From an uncultured Porphyromonadaceae bacterium (GTDB lineage: Bacteria > Bacteroidota > Bacteroidia > Bacteroidales > UBA11471), in contig UQOX01000009.1 in assembly GCA_900542765.1 (NCBI GenBank), forward strand, positions 1 to 64,000: 64,000 nt of DNA, in the 5' to 3' direction. Under the pieces are notes generated by a model. The model was not told the DNA's origin. It was given only the letters and a program-made list of their open reading frames with translations, and did not search any database. The position numbers and the translations under genes were made by a program. Within the stretch, counting starts at the first letter, position 1; each line of letters starts with the position of its first letter. Positions 44,103 to 52,997 of the stretch are shown here, piece after piece.

Positions 44103-44576
44103 ATGGAAAAAATTGATGTAGAAGCGCGTGCCCGTCATGCCCGGGAACTTTTCAAAGAAGGTTATAACTGTTCCCAATCGGTATTTTTGGCTTATGCCGA
44201 CCTGTATGGTCTCGATCCGGTCGTGGCTGCGACGTTGGTGGCCCCGCTTGGCGGCGGCATGGGACGTTTGCGCGAAGTGTGTGGAGCCGTGAGCGCGGCG
44301 TTTATGCTTACGGGATTGAAATATCCCAATCCCACGCCCGACGACAAGGCGGCCAAGACCCGTTCTTACACGGCGGTGCAGGAGTTGGCCGAGCGGTTCC
44401 GCTGCGAAAACGGCTCTATCATCTGCCGGGAATTGTTGGGGTTGGGCAAAGGTCCCGACTCGCCCGTGCCGTCGGAGCGTACCGAGGCTTATTACAAGCG
44501 TCGCCCGTGTGCCGATTATGTGGAGCTCGCGGCTCGTTTCATTGGCGAGAAACTCAACGAGCCCGACGAGATATAG
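44103..44576 (+). CDS. C_GCAxxG_C_C-family redox protein
   Basis: A 157-residue protein of the family named for its conserved cysteines. Here Cys23 (EGYNCSQSVFLAY), Cys60 in LGGGMGRLREVCGAVSAAF, Cys108 in SIICRELLG and Cys136 in RPCADYVE match the pattern; Cys101 is extra. Such proteins are assumed to bind a metal or do disulfide chemistry, but no member has a firm function. A TTG at 44097 opens the frame; the ATG at 44103 is the better start. It sits in an operon with ung. Confidence 0.88.
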   Translation: MEKIDVEARARHARELFKEGYNCSQSVFLAYADLYGLDPVVAATLVAPLGGGMGRLREVCGAVSAAFMLTGLKYPNPTPDDKAAKTRSYTAVQELAERFRCENGSIICRELLGLGKGPDSPVPSERTEAYYKRRPCADYVELAARFIGEKLNEPDEI

Positions 44577-44600
44577 TGCCCGGGTCGGTTGATGTAAATG

Positions 44601-44640
44601 ACAAGGCGGCCTCCCTTATGGGGGAGGCCGCCTTGTTTGT
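44601..44640 (+). terminator. Terminator of the ung operon
   Basis: A 15-pair stem, 44601-44615 with 44622-44636, a 6-nt loop and a short T-rich tail (TTGT). It could also serve the convergent gene at 44655. Confidence 0.75.
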
Positions 44641-44654
44641 GATGCGAAATGGGG

Positions 44655-45227
44655 TTATTTGTCGGGGTTGGGTTTTTCTGCCGGTTTGAGAGGCAGGGGG
44701 GCTTGTTTGCGGGCACGAAGATCATGCTGCTTTTGGGCTTCTGCCTGCATGATTTTTTGCCACTGGGCAAATTTCTCTTCGCCTAAAATCTTTTTCACCT
44801 TCTTTTCGCGTTTCTCGGCATTCTTTTTCAACTGTTCGGGCGAGAGCCGTTCTTGACCGAAAGCTCCGGGACCCATGCCTTCACGAGGAGGGCGGGCAGG
44901 CCCTTCGGCACCGATCATGCCTCTTTCGCCGCGGGGGCCTTCCGGACGCATGCCGTTGGCGGGGCGTTCACCTCTCGGGCCTCTGGGTTGCATGGCTTGC
45001 AACTCTTGTGCCTCTTTCAAGTTGATTTTGTAGAGTTTCTTGTATTGTTTGTCGGAGAGGCCGAGTTCGGCTTTCATTTTGTCGGTTTTGATTTGAGCCG
45101 TTGTCTCGGGTTTGACCTGTTGGCGCGGAGCTCTGTCGCGGCGCATTTCGCGATCGGGAGTTTGAGCCGTAGCCGAGAATGTGATTGTGCCGGCGAGTAA
45201 GAGGCCGACGAATAGCATTTTTTTCAT
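44655..45227 (-). CDS. DUF4890-type periplasmic protein, Spy/CpxP-like composition
   Basis: A 190-residue exported protein (signal peptide about 1-22, ending TAQ). Two charged helical segments, around residues 42-78 (ETTAQIKTDKMKAELGLSDKQYKKLYKIN) and 126-170 (RLSPEQLKKNAEKREKKVKKILGEEKFAQWQK), flank a Pro/Gly/Arg/Met-rich linker. Helices of the 'L-LSxEQxxKLxxI' type resemble the Spy/CpxP chaperone family. The function is not known. It is a single gene, convergent with the ung operon. Confidence 0.7.
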   Translation of the reverse strand: MKKMLFVGLLLAGTITFSATAQTPDREMRRDRAPRQQVKPETTAQIKTDKMKAELGLSDKQYKKLYKINLKEAQELQAMQPRGPRGERPANGMRPEGPRGERGMIGAEGPARPPREGMGPGAFGQERLSPEQLKKNAEKREKKVKKILGEEKFAQWQKIMQAEAQKQHDLRARKQAPLPLKPAEKPNPDK

Positions 45228-45316
45228 AAGCTTTTGTTGTTAAGTGGTTTTGTCGTTTAGATATTTGTCCGGGTGAAAGGATTAACGGCATTCGACCGGG
45301 AGTCGTATTCTCTCGA

Positions 45317-45355
45317 TAAAAGCAGCCGCCCTGTCGATAAATCGGCAGGGCGGCT
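45317..45355 (-). terminator. Terminator of the RND/LpxA-like operon
   Basis: A 14-pair stem (45324-45337 with 45342-45355, one G-U) and a TAAA loop. On the minus strand GCTTTTATC follows. Confidence 0.7.
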
Positions 45356-45379
45356 GATATAGGGAAGGAGGAGATGGGG

Positions 45380-46168
45380 TTACAATCCTTCTTCTCCGTA
45401 GGTGGCGATGATACCCATCTTCGACTCTTGTATAAAGTTCAGGATATAATCGATTTCGGGTGTGGCGGCACATACGTCCTTGATACGCAGTATGGCATTT
45501 TCCAAACTGGTGCCGGAACCATAGATTTGGCGATAGGCCAAGGCGATGTTTTCGATTGTGGTTTCTTCGAACCCGTTGCGTCGCATCACAAAGGCATCGA
45601 TGCCTTTGTAGGTGATGGGGTTGTGAGCAGCCAGGATATAGGGCGGAATGTCTTTGCCGGTGCGGCAGCCGCTCTTGATGAGGGCCCAACTGCCAACACG
45701 GCAATTCTCCTTGATGATGACACGTCCGCCCAAGATGGCTTTGCTGTGTATGTGGCAATCGCCCGAGAGGTCGCATTCGATACCGAGAATGCAATCGTCG
45801 TCGATGCGGCAGTCGTGGCCGATGCGGGTACCTTTGAGCAGGTAGTTGCGGTTACCGATGACGGTTTCTCCGTCGGGTAGGGTGGCACGGTTGATGACGA
45901 CGTATTCGCGTATGACATTGTTGTTGCCGATGGTGAGGCGAGTGGTTTCTCCTTTGAAGCGGAAGTCTTGCGGTTCGGCTCCGAGAATGGCTCCTTGGAA
46001 CACGCGGTTGTTCTTGCCCAAGGTGGTTCCTGCCAATACGCTGGCGTAAGGCAGTATCTCACAGTTGTCACCGATGACAACATTCTTGTCGACATAGGCA
46101 AAGGGGTGAATGGTGACATTGTTCCCGATTTGCGCTTTGGCGTCGACGTATGCTAATGGACTGATCAT
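45380..46168 (-). CDS. LpxA-family acyltransferase, divergent paralogue
   Basis: A 262-residue left-handed beta-helix acyltransferase of the UDP-GlcNAc O-acyltransferase family. It aligns without gaps to E. coli LpxA over the core. The catalytic His is kept (His118 in RIGHDC). Other LpxA hallmarks are changed: the AVHQF coil reads IIKENC, His122 of E. coli is Arg, and GAHVMVGG reads GSWALIKS. The C-terminal region (IPPYILAAHNPITYKGIDAFVMRRNGF, YRQIYGSG) is normal. It may acylate another nucleotide sugar or be a second LpxA. It follows the RND outer-membrane factor by 19 bp, so it is the last gene of that operon. Confidence 0.78.
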   Translation of the reverse strand: MISPLAYVDAKAQIGNNVTIHPFAYVDKNVVIGDNCEILPYASVLAGTTLGKNNRVFQGAILGAEPQDFRFKGETTRLTIGNNNVIREYVVINRATLPDGETVIGNRNYLLKGTRIGHDCRIDDDCILGIECDLSGDCHIHSKAILGGRVIIKENCRVGSWALIKSGCRTGKDIPPYILAAHNPITYKGIDAFVMRRNGFEETTIENIALAYRQIYGSGTSLENAILRIKDVCAATPEIDYILNFIQESKMGIIATYGEEGL

Positions 46169-46187
46169 AGTATGACGTTTTAAGGTT

Positions 46188-47594
46188 TTACTTGGCGTTT
46201 TCCTCTATTTCACGGCCGCCACCCAAGGCGTGGTACAGGCTCACGACAGCTACCATGCATTGGTAGGTGTCGGAGACTTCCGAGAGTTGGGCGCTCAGCA
46301 GAGACTGTTGGGCGGTCAAAACTTCGAGGTAGGTCGAGGTTCCCAGCTTCATGAGCGACTCGGTCGATTCCACGGCTCTTTGCAGAGCTTCGACCTGGCG
46401 GGTGCGTTGGGATAAAATTTCCTTGTTGGCTTGGAACTCATAGAGGGCGTCGCTTACCTCTTTGCCGGCATTGAGAATCGTTTGCTGGAAGTTGATGGCG
46501 GCGATTTCCTGTTGGGCTTTGGCGGCTTTCAAGTTGGCGATGTTGCTACCGTGGTTGAACAGGGGCTGCACGAGCGAAGCCGCAGCCGAAAGGAGAATTT
46601 TCCCGGGATTGACAATGGCACTACCGGCCGAATTGGTCCATCCGGCCGAACCTGAGATGACCAAGTTGGGATAGAGGGCCGAGCGAGCAATGTTGGCGCT
46701 GTAATAGGCCGCAGCCAAGCTTAGTTCGGCCGATTGTACGTCGGGTCGGTTGGCGAGCATCTGCACCGGTACGCCCACATGCAGAATTTCGGGCAACACC
46801 TGGTCTTCGAAGTTGCCCCGCTCGATGGTTTGTGGGGCTTTGTAGAGGAGGGTTGCCAAGCTGTTCTCGGTCTCTCTGATTTGTTGGCGCAACGAGGGTA
46901 TCGATGCGGCAATGGCATGACAGTTGGCCTCGCTTTGGGCAACGGCGGCTTCATTGGTCATGCCGGCCTCTTTCATCGATTTCATCATCTCGACGCTTTG
47001 TTGCCACAGCAGGGCTGTCTCTTCGGTGATGGCGAGTTGCTTGTCGAGCATGAGCAGCGTGTAGTACCCGTTGGCGATGGTGGCGATAAGTTGTGTGCGC
47101 ACGGCTTGTTGGTAGGCTCGGCTTTGCATCAGCGCGGCTTTTGCGTTGCGTTTGGAGTTGAGCACGCGGCCGAAGATGTCGATTTCCCAACTGGCCGATA
47201 CCGGCACGTTATAGGTCCAAGTGCCTTTCGACCCGTCGAAACTGCTCACCCCTCCTTGGGGCGTCAGGTTGAGAGATGGCAGGAATGCAAGTTGGGAAGC
47301 CCGGAAACTGGCTTGGGCCGATTCGACTTGCAACATGGCCGTTCTCAGGTCGCTGTTGTTTTCAAGACCTTGTCGGATAAGGTCTTGCAGAATGGGGTCT
47401 GTGAAGATGTCGGTCCAAGGGAGGTCGCCGATGTTCAGGCTGTCGGCCGCGAGGGTATCGGTAACCGATACCGTGTCGCGGAACAGTCCTTGGACGTCCA
47501 TGTCGGGACGTTCGTATTTTTTATATATGTGGCAACTGTTGAGCGTGGTCGCCAACAAGATGCCGCATACCGTATAGGAGATGATTCGTTTCAT
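46188..47594 (-). CDS. RND efflux outer-membrane factor (OprM/NodT type lipoprotein)
   Basis: A 468-residue TolC-like channel. The lipoprotein signal ends LNSC with acylated Cys21. Two tandem OEP repeats (about residues 60-250 and 270-460) carry NSDLRTAMLQVESAQASFRASQLAFLPSLNL, SWEIDIFGR and LANRPDVQSAELSLAAAYYSANIARSALYPNL, all typical of the family. It forms the outer-membrane exit of the tripartite pump encoded upstream. It is spaced 29 bp from the permease gene. Confidence 0.93.
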   Translation of the reverse strand: MKRIISYTVCGILLATTLNSCHIYKKYERPDMDVQGLFRDTVSVTDTLAADSLNIGDLPWTDIFTDPILQDLIRQGLENNSDLRTAMLQVESAQASFRASQLAFLPSLNLTPQGGVSSFDGSKGTWTYNVPVSASWEIDIFGRVLNSKRNAKAALMQSRAYQQAVRTQLIATIANGYYTLLMLDKQLAITEETALLWQQSVEMMKSMKEAGMTNEAAVAQSEANCHAIAASIPSLRQQIRETENSLATLLYKAPQTIERGNFEDQVLPEILHVGVPVQMLANRPDVQSAELSLAAAYYSANIARSALYPNLVISGSAGWTNSAGSAIVNPGKILLSAAASLVQPLFNHGSNIANLKAAKAQQEIAAINFQQTILNAGKEVSDALYEFQANKEILSQRTRQVEALQRAVESTESLMKLGTSTYLEVLTAQQSLLSAQLSEVSDTYQCMVAVVSLYHALGGGREIEENAK

Positions 47595-47623
47595 TCGTTT
47601 CGTTTTAGAGGGTTTCGGCGAAC

Positions 47624-50600
47624 TTATTTCGCATATTGTTCGATTTCAGAAATAACGTCCTTGTTGTCGAGGTCGTCCCATACGAGCGGTTTGAAGCGTT
47701 CTTGTATGCTTTGGAAGACGACAAACAGGGCCGGCACGATGAATATCTGGCAAATCATACCGATGAGCATACCGCCCACGGCACCTGCACCGAGGGTGCT
47801 GTTACCGTTGGCACCTACACCGGAGGCAAACATCATGGGCAACAGACCGATGACCATGGCCAGAGAGGTCATGAGGATAGGACGCAGACGGGCTGCGGCA
47901 CCGTCGATGGCGGCATTGATGATGGGCATACCGGTGCGCCGGCGGTCGAGGGCGAACTCAACGATAAGAATGGCGTTCTTGGCCAACAGACCGATAAGCA
48001 TGATCAAGGCGATTTGCAGGTAGATGTTGTTTTCGACGTCCATAATCCATGCGAAGATGAAGCTGCCGGCGAGACCGAACGGTATCGACATGATAACGGA
48101 GAGCGGCAGAATGTAGCTTTCGTATTGGGCGCTCAACAAGAGGTAGACGAAGACGAGGCAGAGCAGGAAGATGATGGCGGTAGTTCCGCTGCTCGAACTT
48201 TGCTCCTCACGGGTCATACCCGAGAATTCGTATCCATAGCCTACCGGCAGCGTCTGGGCTGCCACTTCCTCTATGGCCTTGATGGCTTCACCCGAGCTGT
48301 ATCCGTCGGCGGGGTTACCGTTTACGCTGATGGAGGTGAACATGTTGAACCGCTTGATGTTGTCGGGCCCATACACTTTCTGCAAGGTGATGAAGTTGGT
48401 GATGGGAGCCATTTCGCTTCCGTTGCGGATTTTGATTTTGTTGAGGCTTTCGGGACTGACGCGGGCTTCGGGGTCGGCCTGGATCATGACACGATAGAGC
48501 TTACCGAACCGGTTGAAGTTCGACGAGTACATACCTCCCAAGTAGCCTTGCAGGGCGGCAAGTACGTCGCTGGGGCTGATGCCGGCCTGTTTGCACTTGG
48601 CCACATCTACATCGACGCGGTATTGCGGGAAGTTGGGGTTGAAGGTCGTCGAAGCCATGGCGATTTCGGGTCGTTTCAATAGCTCGGCGATGAATTCCTG
48701 GGCAACTTGGTAGAAATCGTCGAGCGAGCCTCCCGTCTTGTCTTGCAGGTTCAGTTCGAAACCGTTACTGATACTGTAACCGGGAATCATGGGCGGTGCG
48801 AAGCAGAGCACACGGGCGTCTTTTACCTGCATGGCGCACTGGGCATAGATGGCGCCGATGACAGAGTTGGCGTCCATGCCTTCTCCGGTACGTTCTTCCC
48901 AAGGTTTCAGTTTGCAGATGAATGAACCGTAGGTGTTGCCTTGTCCGCCGAGGAAGCTGAACCCGATGATCTGGGTGCGGCTTTGCATGGCGGGCTGGGC
49001 GCCCAGTATCCGGTCGATTTGGGCCATCACCTCTTCGGTGCGTTCTTGGGATGTTCCCGGTTGTAGGTCGGCCGTAACCATGATGGTTCCCGTGTCTTCA
49101 TTGGGCACGAATCCGGTAGGCGTGACGTTCATCAGCACAATAAGCACGATGATGCCGACAATGACTCCGGCAAACGAGAACTTCTTGTGATGGACGAAGA
49201 TGGAAACACTCTTCTTGTAACGTGCCAACATATTGTTGTAGGCCACATTGAAGGCGGTGTGGAAACGGCTGATGAATGTCGTCTTGTGCTTACCGTCTTT
49301 ATTGTGCGGCTTGAGGAACATGGCGCACAAGGCGGGGCTCAACGTCAAGGCGTTGATGGCCGAGAAGCCGATGGCAAAAGCCATGGTGAGACCGAACTGG
49401 CGATAGAAGGTTCCCGACGTGCCGGGCATGAAGCTCACGGGAATGAACACCGACATCATCACAAGCGTGATGGAGATGATGGCACCCGAGAGCTCGCTCA
49501 TGGCATCGATGGAGGCTTTGCGCGGAGACTGGTAACCCTGGTCGAGTTTGGCATGTACGCCCTCGACGACCACTATCGCGTCGTCGACCACAATGGCGAT
49601 GGCCAATACCAAGGCGCAGAGGGTCAGCAGGTTGAGGCTGAATCCGATGAGGTACAGGGCAAAGAACGTACCGATGAGCGATACGGGAATGGCGATGGTG
49701 GGAATAAGCGTGGAACGAATATCCTGCAAGAAGATATACACCACGAAGAACACGAGAATGAAGGCTTCGATGAGGGTCTTGATAACCTCGTAGATCGATG
49801 CGTAAAGGAAGTCATTGGAGTCCATCGTCACATCGATTTCGAGACCTGGGGGAAGTGTTGGCCTTATCTCGTCGAGCAGTTCGGTAATATCTTCGATGAT
49901 GGCGGTGGCATTGGAGCCGGCGGTCTGGTATATCATGGCCGATACGGCGTTGTGCCCGTTCTGGAAGTTTTTGAAGTTGTAGTAGAGCCGGCCCAGTTCG
50001 ATGTCGGCAACATCTTTGAGGTAAAGAATCTCGCCGTTATCGTTGGCGCTGATGACCATGTTGCCGAATTCCTCGGGGGTGGTCAAGCGGCCTTTATAGG
50101 TCAGCACATACTGGAACGACTGGTCGCCTTGCGCACCAAATTGTCCCGGGGCAGCCTCTATGTTCTGTTCGGCCAATATGCCGGTAATGTCGCTGGGCAT
50201 CAAGCCGTATTGGGCCATGACATCGGGTTTGAGCCAAATACGCATCGAGTAGTCCGATGCCATGACGTTGGCTTCACCTACACCCGAGACACGTTGAATC
50301 AAAGGAATGATATTGATTTTGGCGTAGTTTTCGATGAATTCTATGTCATAGCGGTCGTCGGGGCTGTACAACGAGAATACCATGAGCATGCTGGTCTGCC
50401 GCTTTTGCGTGGTCACACCCACTTGGGTTACCTCGCTGGGCAGCAGGTTTTGTGCTTGGGATACGCGGTTCTGTACTTTTACCGAGGCCATGTCGGGGTC
50501 GGTGCCCTGTTTGAAGTAAATCGTGATACTGGCCGAACCGGTGTTGGTGGCGGTAGAGGTCATGTAGGTCATGTCTTCCACACCGTTGATCGACTCTTCG

Positions 50601-50797
50601 AGCGGCGCGATGACACTGTTCAGAATCGTTTGGGCGTTTGCACCGGTGTAAGAGGTGGACACCTGGATTGTGGGCGGTGCAATATCGGGATATTGGGTGA
50701 CGGGCAAGAAGAGGAGCCCCAAAATACCCAGTATGACCATGAATATCGAAATCACGGTCGAGAGTACCGGGCGGTTGATAAATCTGTCTAACTTCAT
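47624..50797 (-). CDS. RND multidrug efflux permease (AcrB/MexB family, HAE1)
   Basis: A 1,057-residue proton-driven inner-membrane transporter with 12 predicted helices and two large periplasmic loops. The proton-relay pair is in ALVLAIAIVVDDAIVVVEG (two Asp in helix 4), and the partner Lys is in MLIGLLAKNAILIVEFALDRRR (helix 10). The pore domain shows the normal order. It exports drugs, bile salts or detergents together with the adaptor and the outer-membrane factor. The length matches AcrB (1,049). Confidence 0.96.
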   Translation of the reverse strand: MKLDRFINRPVLSTVISIFMVILGILGLLFLPVTQYPDIAPPTIQVSTSYTGANAQTILNSVIAPLEESINGVEDMTYMTSTATNTGSASITIYFKQGTDPDMASVKVQNRVSQAQNLLPSEVTQVGVTTQKRQTSMLMVFSLYSPDDRYDIEFIENYAKINIIPLIQRVSGVGEANVMASDYSMRIWLKPDVMAQYGLMPSDITGILAEQNIEAAPGQFGAQGDQSFQYVLTYKGRLTTPEEFGNMVISANDNGEILYLKDVADIELGRLYYNFKNFQNGHNAVSAMIYQTAGSNATAIIEDITELLDEIRPTLPPGLEIDVTMDSNDFLYASIYEVIKTLIEAFILVFFVVYIFLQDIRSTLIPTIAIPVSLIGTFFALYLIGFSLNLLTLCALVLAIAIVVDDAIVVVEGVHAKLDQGYQSPRKASIDAMSELSGAIISITLVMMSVFIPVSFMPGTSGTFYRQFGLTMAFAIGFSAINALTLSPALCAMFLKPHNKDGKHKTTFISRFHTAFNVAYNNMLARYKKSVSIFVHHKKFSFAGVIVGIIVLIVLMNVTPTGFVPNEDTGTIMVTADLQPGTSQERTEEVMAQIDRILGAQPAMQSRTQIIGFSFLGGQGNTYGSFICKLKPWEERTGEGMDANSVIGAIYAQCAMQVKDARVLCFAPPMIPGYSISNGFELNLQDKTGGSLDDFYQVAQEFIAELLKRPEIAMASTTFNPNFPQYRVDVDVAKCKQAGISPSDVLAALQGYLGGMYSSNFNRFGKLYRVMIQADPEARVSPESLNKIKIRNGSEMAPITNFITLQKVYGPDNIKRFNMFTSISVNGNPADGYSSGEAIKAIEEVAAQTLPVGYGYEFSGMTREEQSSSSGTTAIIFLLCLVFVYLLLSAQYESYILPLSVIMSIPFGLAGSFIFAWIMDVENNIYLQIALIMLIGLLAKNAILIVEFALDRRRTGMPIINAAIDGAAARLRPILMTSLAMVIGLLPMMFASGVGANGNSTLGAGAVGGMLIGMICQIFIVPALFVVFQSIQERFKPLVWDDLDNKDVISEIEQYAK

Positions 50798-50840
50798 AAT
50801 GGATATTTTGCGAAGTTTGTGTTATTGGTTATTTGGGGGC

Positions 50841-51983
50841 TTACTTTTGTGCGGGTTGAGCCTCTTGTGCCCCGGCCACTTTGATGGTCATGCCGTCTTT
50901 GAGCGAATTCACGCCTTCGATGACAATGCGGTCGCCTTCTTTCAATCCCGAAACGACCATGTACTCTTTGCCGTTGTCGATCGATGCGATGCCTACTTCG
51001 GTCGATTTCACGGTGGAGTCATCGTTCAGTACATACACGAATTTCTTGTCCTGTATTTCGTAGGTGGCCTTTTGGGGAATGAGAATGGCGTGGTCGTTTT
51101 TCATCGGAATGAGAATGTTGCCCGAGCCTCCGGTGCGCAGCAAGCGGTCGGGGTTCTTGAAGGTGGCGCGCATGCTCGACGAGCCCGTCTGGGTGTCGAT
51201 GATACCGCTTACGGTCTCGATTTTACCTTTCAGCGGGTAGGTCGAGCCGTCGGCCAGTTGCAGCGATACGGCCGGCAGTTTCGACAGGAAGTTGTTGGCT
51301 CCGTACTGGGCGGCCATTTCCATGATTTGTTTCTCGGTCATCGAGAAGTAGACATACATCTCGGAGTTGTCCGACACCGTGGTGAGCGGCGTGGCCATGG
51401 CCGACGATACGAGGCTTCCCACCCGATAGGGAATCGAGCCTACGATGCCGCTGAGCGGGCTGGTCACGCGGGTGTAGGAGTCGTTGTTGCGGGCATTCAC
51501 CAGTTGGGCTTCGCTCAGGGCCAGTTGGGCCAGCGCCGAAGCGTAGTCGTTCTCGGCCATTTGCAGGTCATATTCGCTGATGATGCCTTTCTGTTGCAGC
51601 ACCCGTTTGTTCTCGGCCGTGAGACGTGCGGTCTCGGCCGTGGCTTTGGCCGATTCTACGGTGGCTTCGGCAATTTTCAAAGCGGCTTTGTAGGGAATCG
51701 TATCGACAACAAAAAGGACGTCGCCTTTCTTTACGAGAGAGCCTTCGTCGACAAGGAGCTCGGTGAGGAACCCGCTGACGTTGGGACGTATCTCAATGTC
51801 TTGTTTACCTTTGATGCGGGCGGGATAGCTGGTGTACCACTCCATCGAGGAGGGCTGCAAAGTCATCACGGCATATTCGCGGGCAAATCCGCCCATGCCT
51901 TGTGAATTATTTCCTTCACAGGAAAACAACGAAATGCACAGTATCGCACAAGCGATAGTCTGAATAGATGATTTCAATTTCAT
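50841..51983 (-). CDS. RND efflux periplasmic adaptor (AcrA/MexA family)
   Basis: A 380-residue membrane fusion protein. The lipoprotein signal MKLKSSIQTIACAILCISLFSC places the acylated Cys at residue 22. The lipoyl/hairpin/beta-barrel order is visible: VSGFLTELLVDEGSLVKKGDVLFVVDT, then the coiled hairpin (ATAETARLTAENKRVLQQKGIISEYDLQMAENDY), YTRVTSPLSGIVGSIPYRVGSLV, and the C-terminal membrane-proximal part. A TTG at 51995 opens the frame, but ATG 51983 is the correct start before the signal peptide. It is the first gene of the operon. Confidence 0.94.
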   Translation of the reverse strand: MKLKSSIQTIACAILCISLFSCEGNNSQGMGGFAREYAVMTLQPSSMEWYTSYPARIKGKQDIEIRPNVSGFLTELLVDEGSLVKKGDVLFVVDTIPYKAALKIAEATVESAKATAETARLTAENKRVLQQKGIISEYDLQMAENDYASALAQLALSEAQLVNARNNDSYTRVTSPLSGIVGSIPYRVGSLVSSAMATPLTTVSDNSEMYVYFSMTEKQIMEMAAQYGANNFLSKLPAVSLQLADGSTYPLKGKIETVSGIIDTQTGSSSMRATFKNPDRLLRTGGSGNILIPMKNDHAILIPQKATYEIQDKKFVYVLNDDSTVKSTEVGIASIDNGKEYMVVSGLKEGDRIVIEGVNSLKDGMTIKVAGAQEAQPAQK

Positions 51984-52095
51984 AGATAATTGCACTTTAT
52001 TTTATCATTGATGTGTCTCATTCTGCAAAGTAGACGGATTCCGTATAGCCAACAACTGTTAAATGAGGCCGTCCCGAACCCCTACTGCCTTAAAC

Positions 52096-52135
52096 AAAAA
52101 GCACGGCAAAATTCCTCGTGAAGAGGGATTTTCCG
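52096..52135 (-). promoter_or_regulatory. Hairpin with T run in the RND operon leader
   Basis: AAAATTCCTC (52108-52117) pairs with GAGGGATTTT (52123-52132), with one G-U pair, and GGC/GCC can extend it across a bulge. On the minus strand the fold is followed by GTGCTTTTTG. It lies between the upstream promoter (52154-52161) and the adaptor gene, so it could act as an attenuator. Confidence 0.4.
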
Positions 52136-52153
52136 GCCTTGTATAATACGGGG

Positions 52154-52161
52154 CAAAGATA
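52154..52161 (-). promoter_or_regulatory. Upstream -7 box of the RND operon
   Basis: TATCTTTG on the minus strand, about 170 nt before the adaptor start. No clear -33 element. A second, weaker box (CTACTTTG, minus strand, 52025-52032, with GTTG 17 nt upstream at 52050-52053) lies closer to the gene. Confidence 0.4.
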
Positions 52162-52232
52162 GGGATAATGTGTGTATAATAGAGAGAAATAATGAAAATA
52201 AAATGAAAAAAGTAGAGAAAAGCCGACAATAA

Positions 52233-52264
52233 GTTGCGTTATTGGAAATGAAACCCTATATTTG
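52233..52264 (+). promoter_or_regulatory. Promoter of the coiled-coil/zapA unit
   Basis: GTTG (52233-52236), 20 nt, TATATTTG (52257-52264). It is 18 nt before the first start codon at 52283. Confidence 0.65.
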
Positions 52265-52282
52265 TATAGATTTTTGTGTGAA

Positions 52283-52576
52283 ATGGCAAGTAGCCCGAGA
52301 AATGCAGTCGACAGCTTGCGGAATCATGTGGCGGAGTTGATGTCTCGCCATACCGCGTTGGTAGAGCGATGTGCGCGTCTCGAAGCCTTGTTGCAGGAGC
52401 GAGAGCAGTCGATTGCCACCCTGCAACGGGAATTGGAAGAAATCCATGCCAAATACAGAAGTCTGGCGATGGCGCAGGCCGTCACAACGCAAGAAGCCGA
52501 TGTGGCCGCAGCGCGCAGCCGATTTGATAAGTTGGTGCGGGAAATCGACAAATGCATCTCTCTCTTGAACGAATAG
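52283..52576 (+). CDS. Small coiled-coil protein upstream of zapA
   Basis: A 97-residue cytoplasmic protein that is almost entirely heptad-patterned helix, for example LMSRHTALVERCARLEALLQ and the last 40 residues to DKCISLLNE. It has no recognised domain. It lies 10 bp before zapA and shares its promoter. A short coiled-coil partner in that position suggests a division role comparable to ZapB, though homology to ZapB is not evident. The TTG at 52262 in the same frame lies in the promoter, so ATG 52283 is the start. Confidence 0.7.
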   Translation: MASSPRNAVDSLRNHVAELMSRHTALVERCARLEALLQEREQSIATLQRELEEIHAKYRSLAMAQAVTTQEADVAAARSRFDKLVREIDKCISLLNE

Positions 52577-52586
52577 AACAGATGCG

Positions 52587-52928
52587 ATGAACGATAAACA
52601 AAGTAGACAACGTATAACTGTTACAATAGCCAACCGCTCTTACACCCTGTATGTCGAGCGTGACAAGCTCGCCGAGCAGGAACCTCTTGCGCGGAGAGCC
52701 GCCGAGTTGGTGGGAAAAAGAGCCGGTCAATATGAAACCCGTTTTGGAGAGTCGTCCAAGCTCGATGTGCAAGACTTGGTCTCCATGGCCGCTTGGGACA
52801 TTGCTTATGACTTTCTGAAATTGCAGTCGACGCACGATGCCGACCTGATGGCGCGGGAATTAGAACGTATCGATACCGAACTGGAAAGCTATATGCAACA
52901 TGCCGGGACTTCACCGGAAGACGATTGA
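52587..52928 (+). CDS. zapA: Cell division protein ZapA
   Basis: A 113-residue ZapA that bundles FtsZ filaments at midcell. The N-terminal globular domain includes RITVTIANRSYTLYVERDKLAEQEPLARRAAELVG. A long C-terminal helix (about 55-100) contains DVQDLVSMAAWDIAYDFLKLQ for dimer contacts. The C-terminus is acidic (TSPEDD). It is in an operon with the coiled-coil gene upstream and is separated from rny by a hairpin with a T run. Confidence 0.9.
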   Translation: MNDKQSRQRITVTIANRSYTLYVERDKLAEQEPLARRAAELVGKRAGQYETRFGESSKLDVQDLVSMAAWDIAYDFLKLQSTHDADLMARELERIDTELESYMQHAGTSPEDD

Positions 52929-52953
52929 TAACATAAAAACAATACTTTATCCT

Positions 52954-52997
52954 GCACTGCAACAAGACAATACGCTCTTGATGCGGTGCTTTTTTTT
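52954..52997 (+). terminator. Terminator or attenuator between zapA and rny
   Basis: GCAC (52954-52957) pairs with GTGC (52986-52989) and CAAGA with TCTTG further in, with small internal loops. Eight T follow (52990-52997). It ends only 19 nt before the rny start codon. Confidence 0.65.

Noticed and set aside
49187..50791. 534-codon plus-strand frame opposite the RND permease
   Set aside because: Shadow of a well-supported gene; composition is not protein-like.
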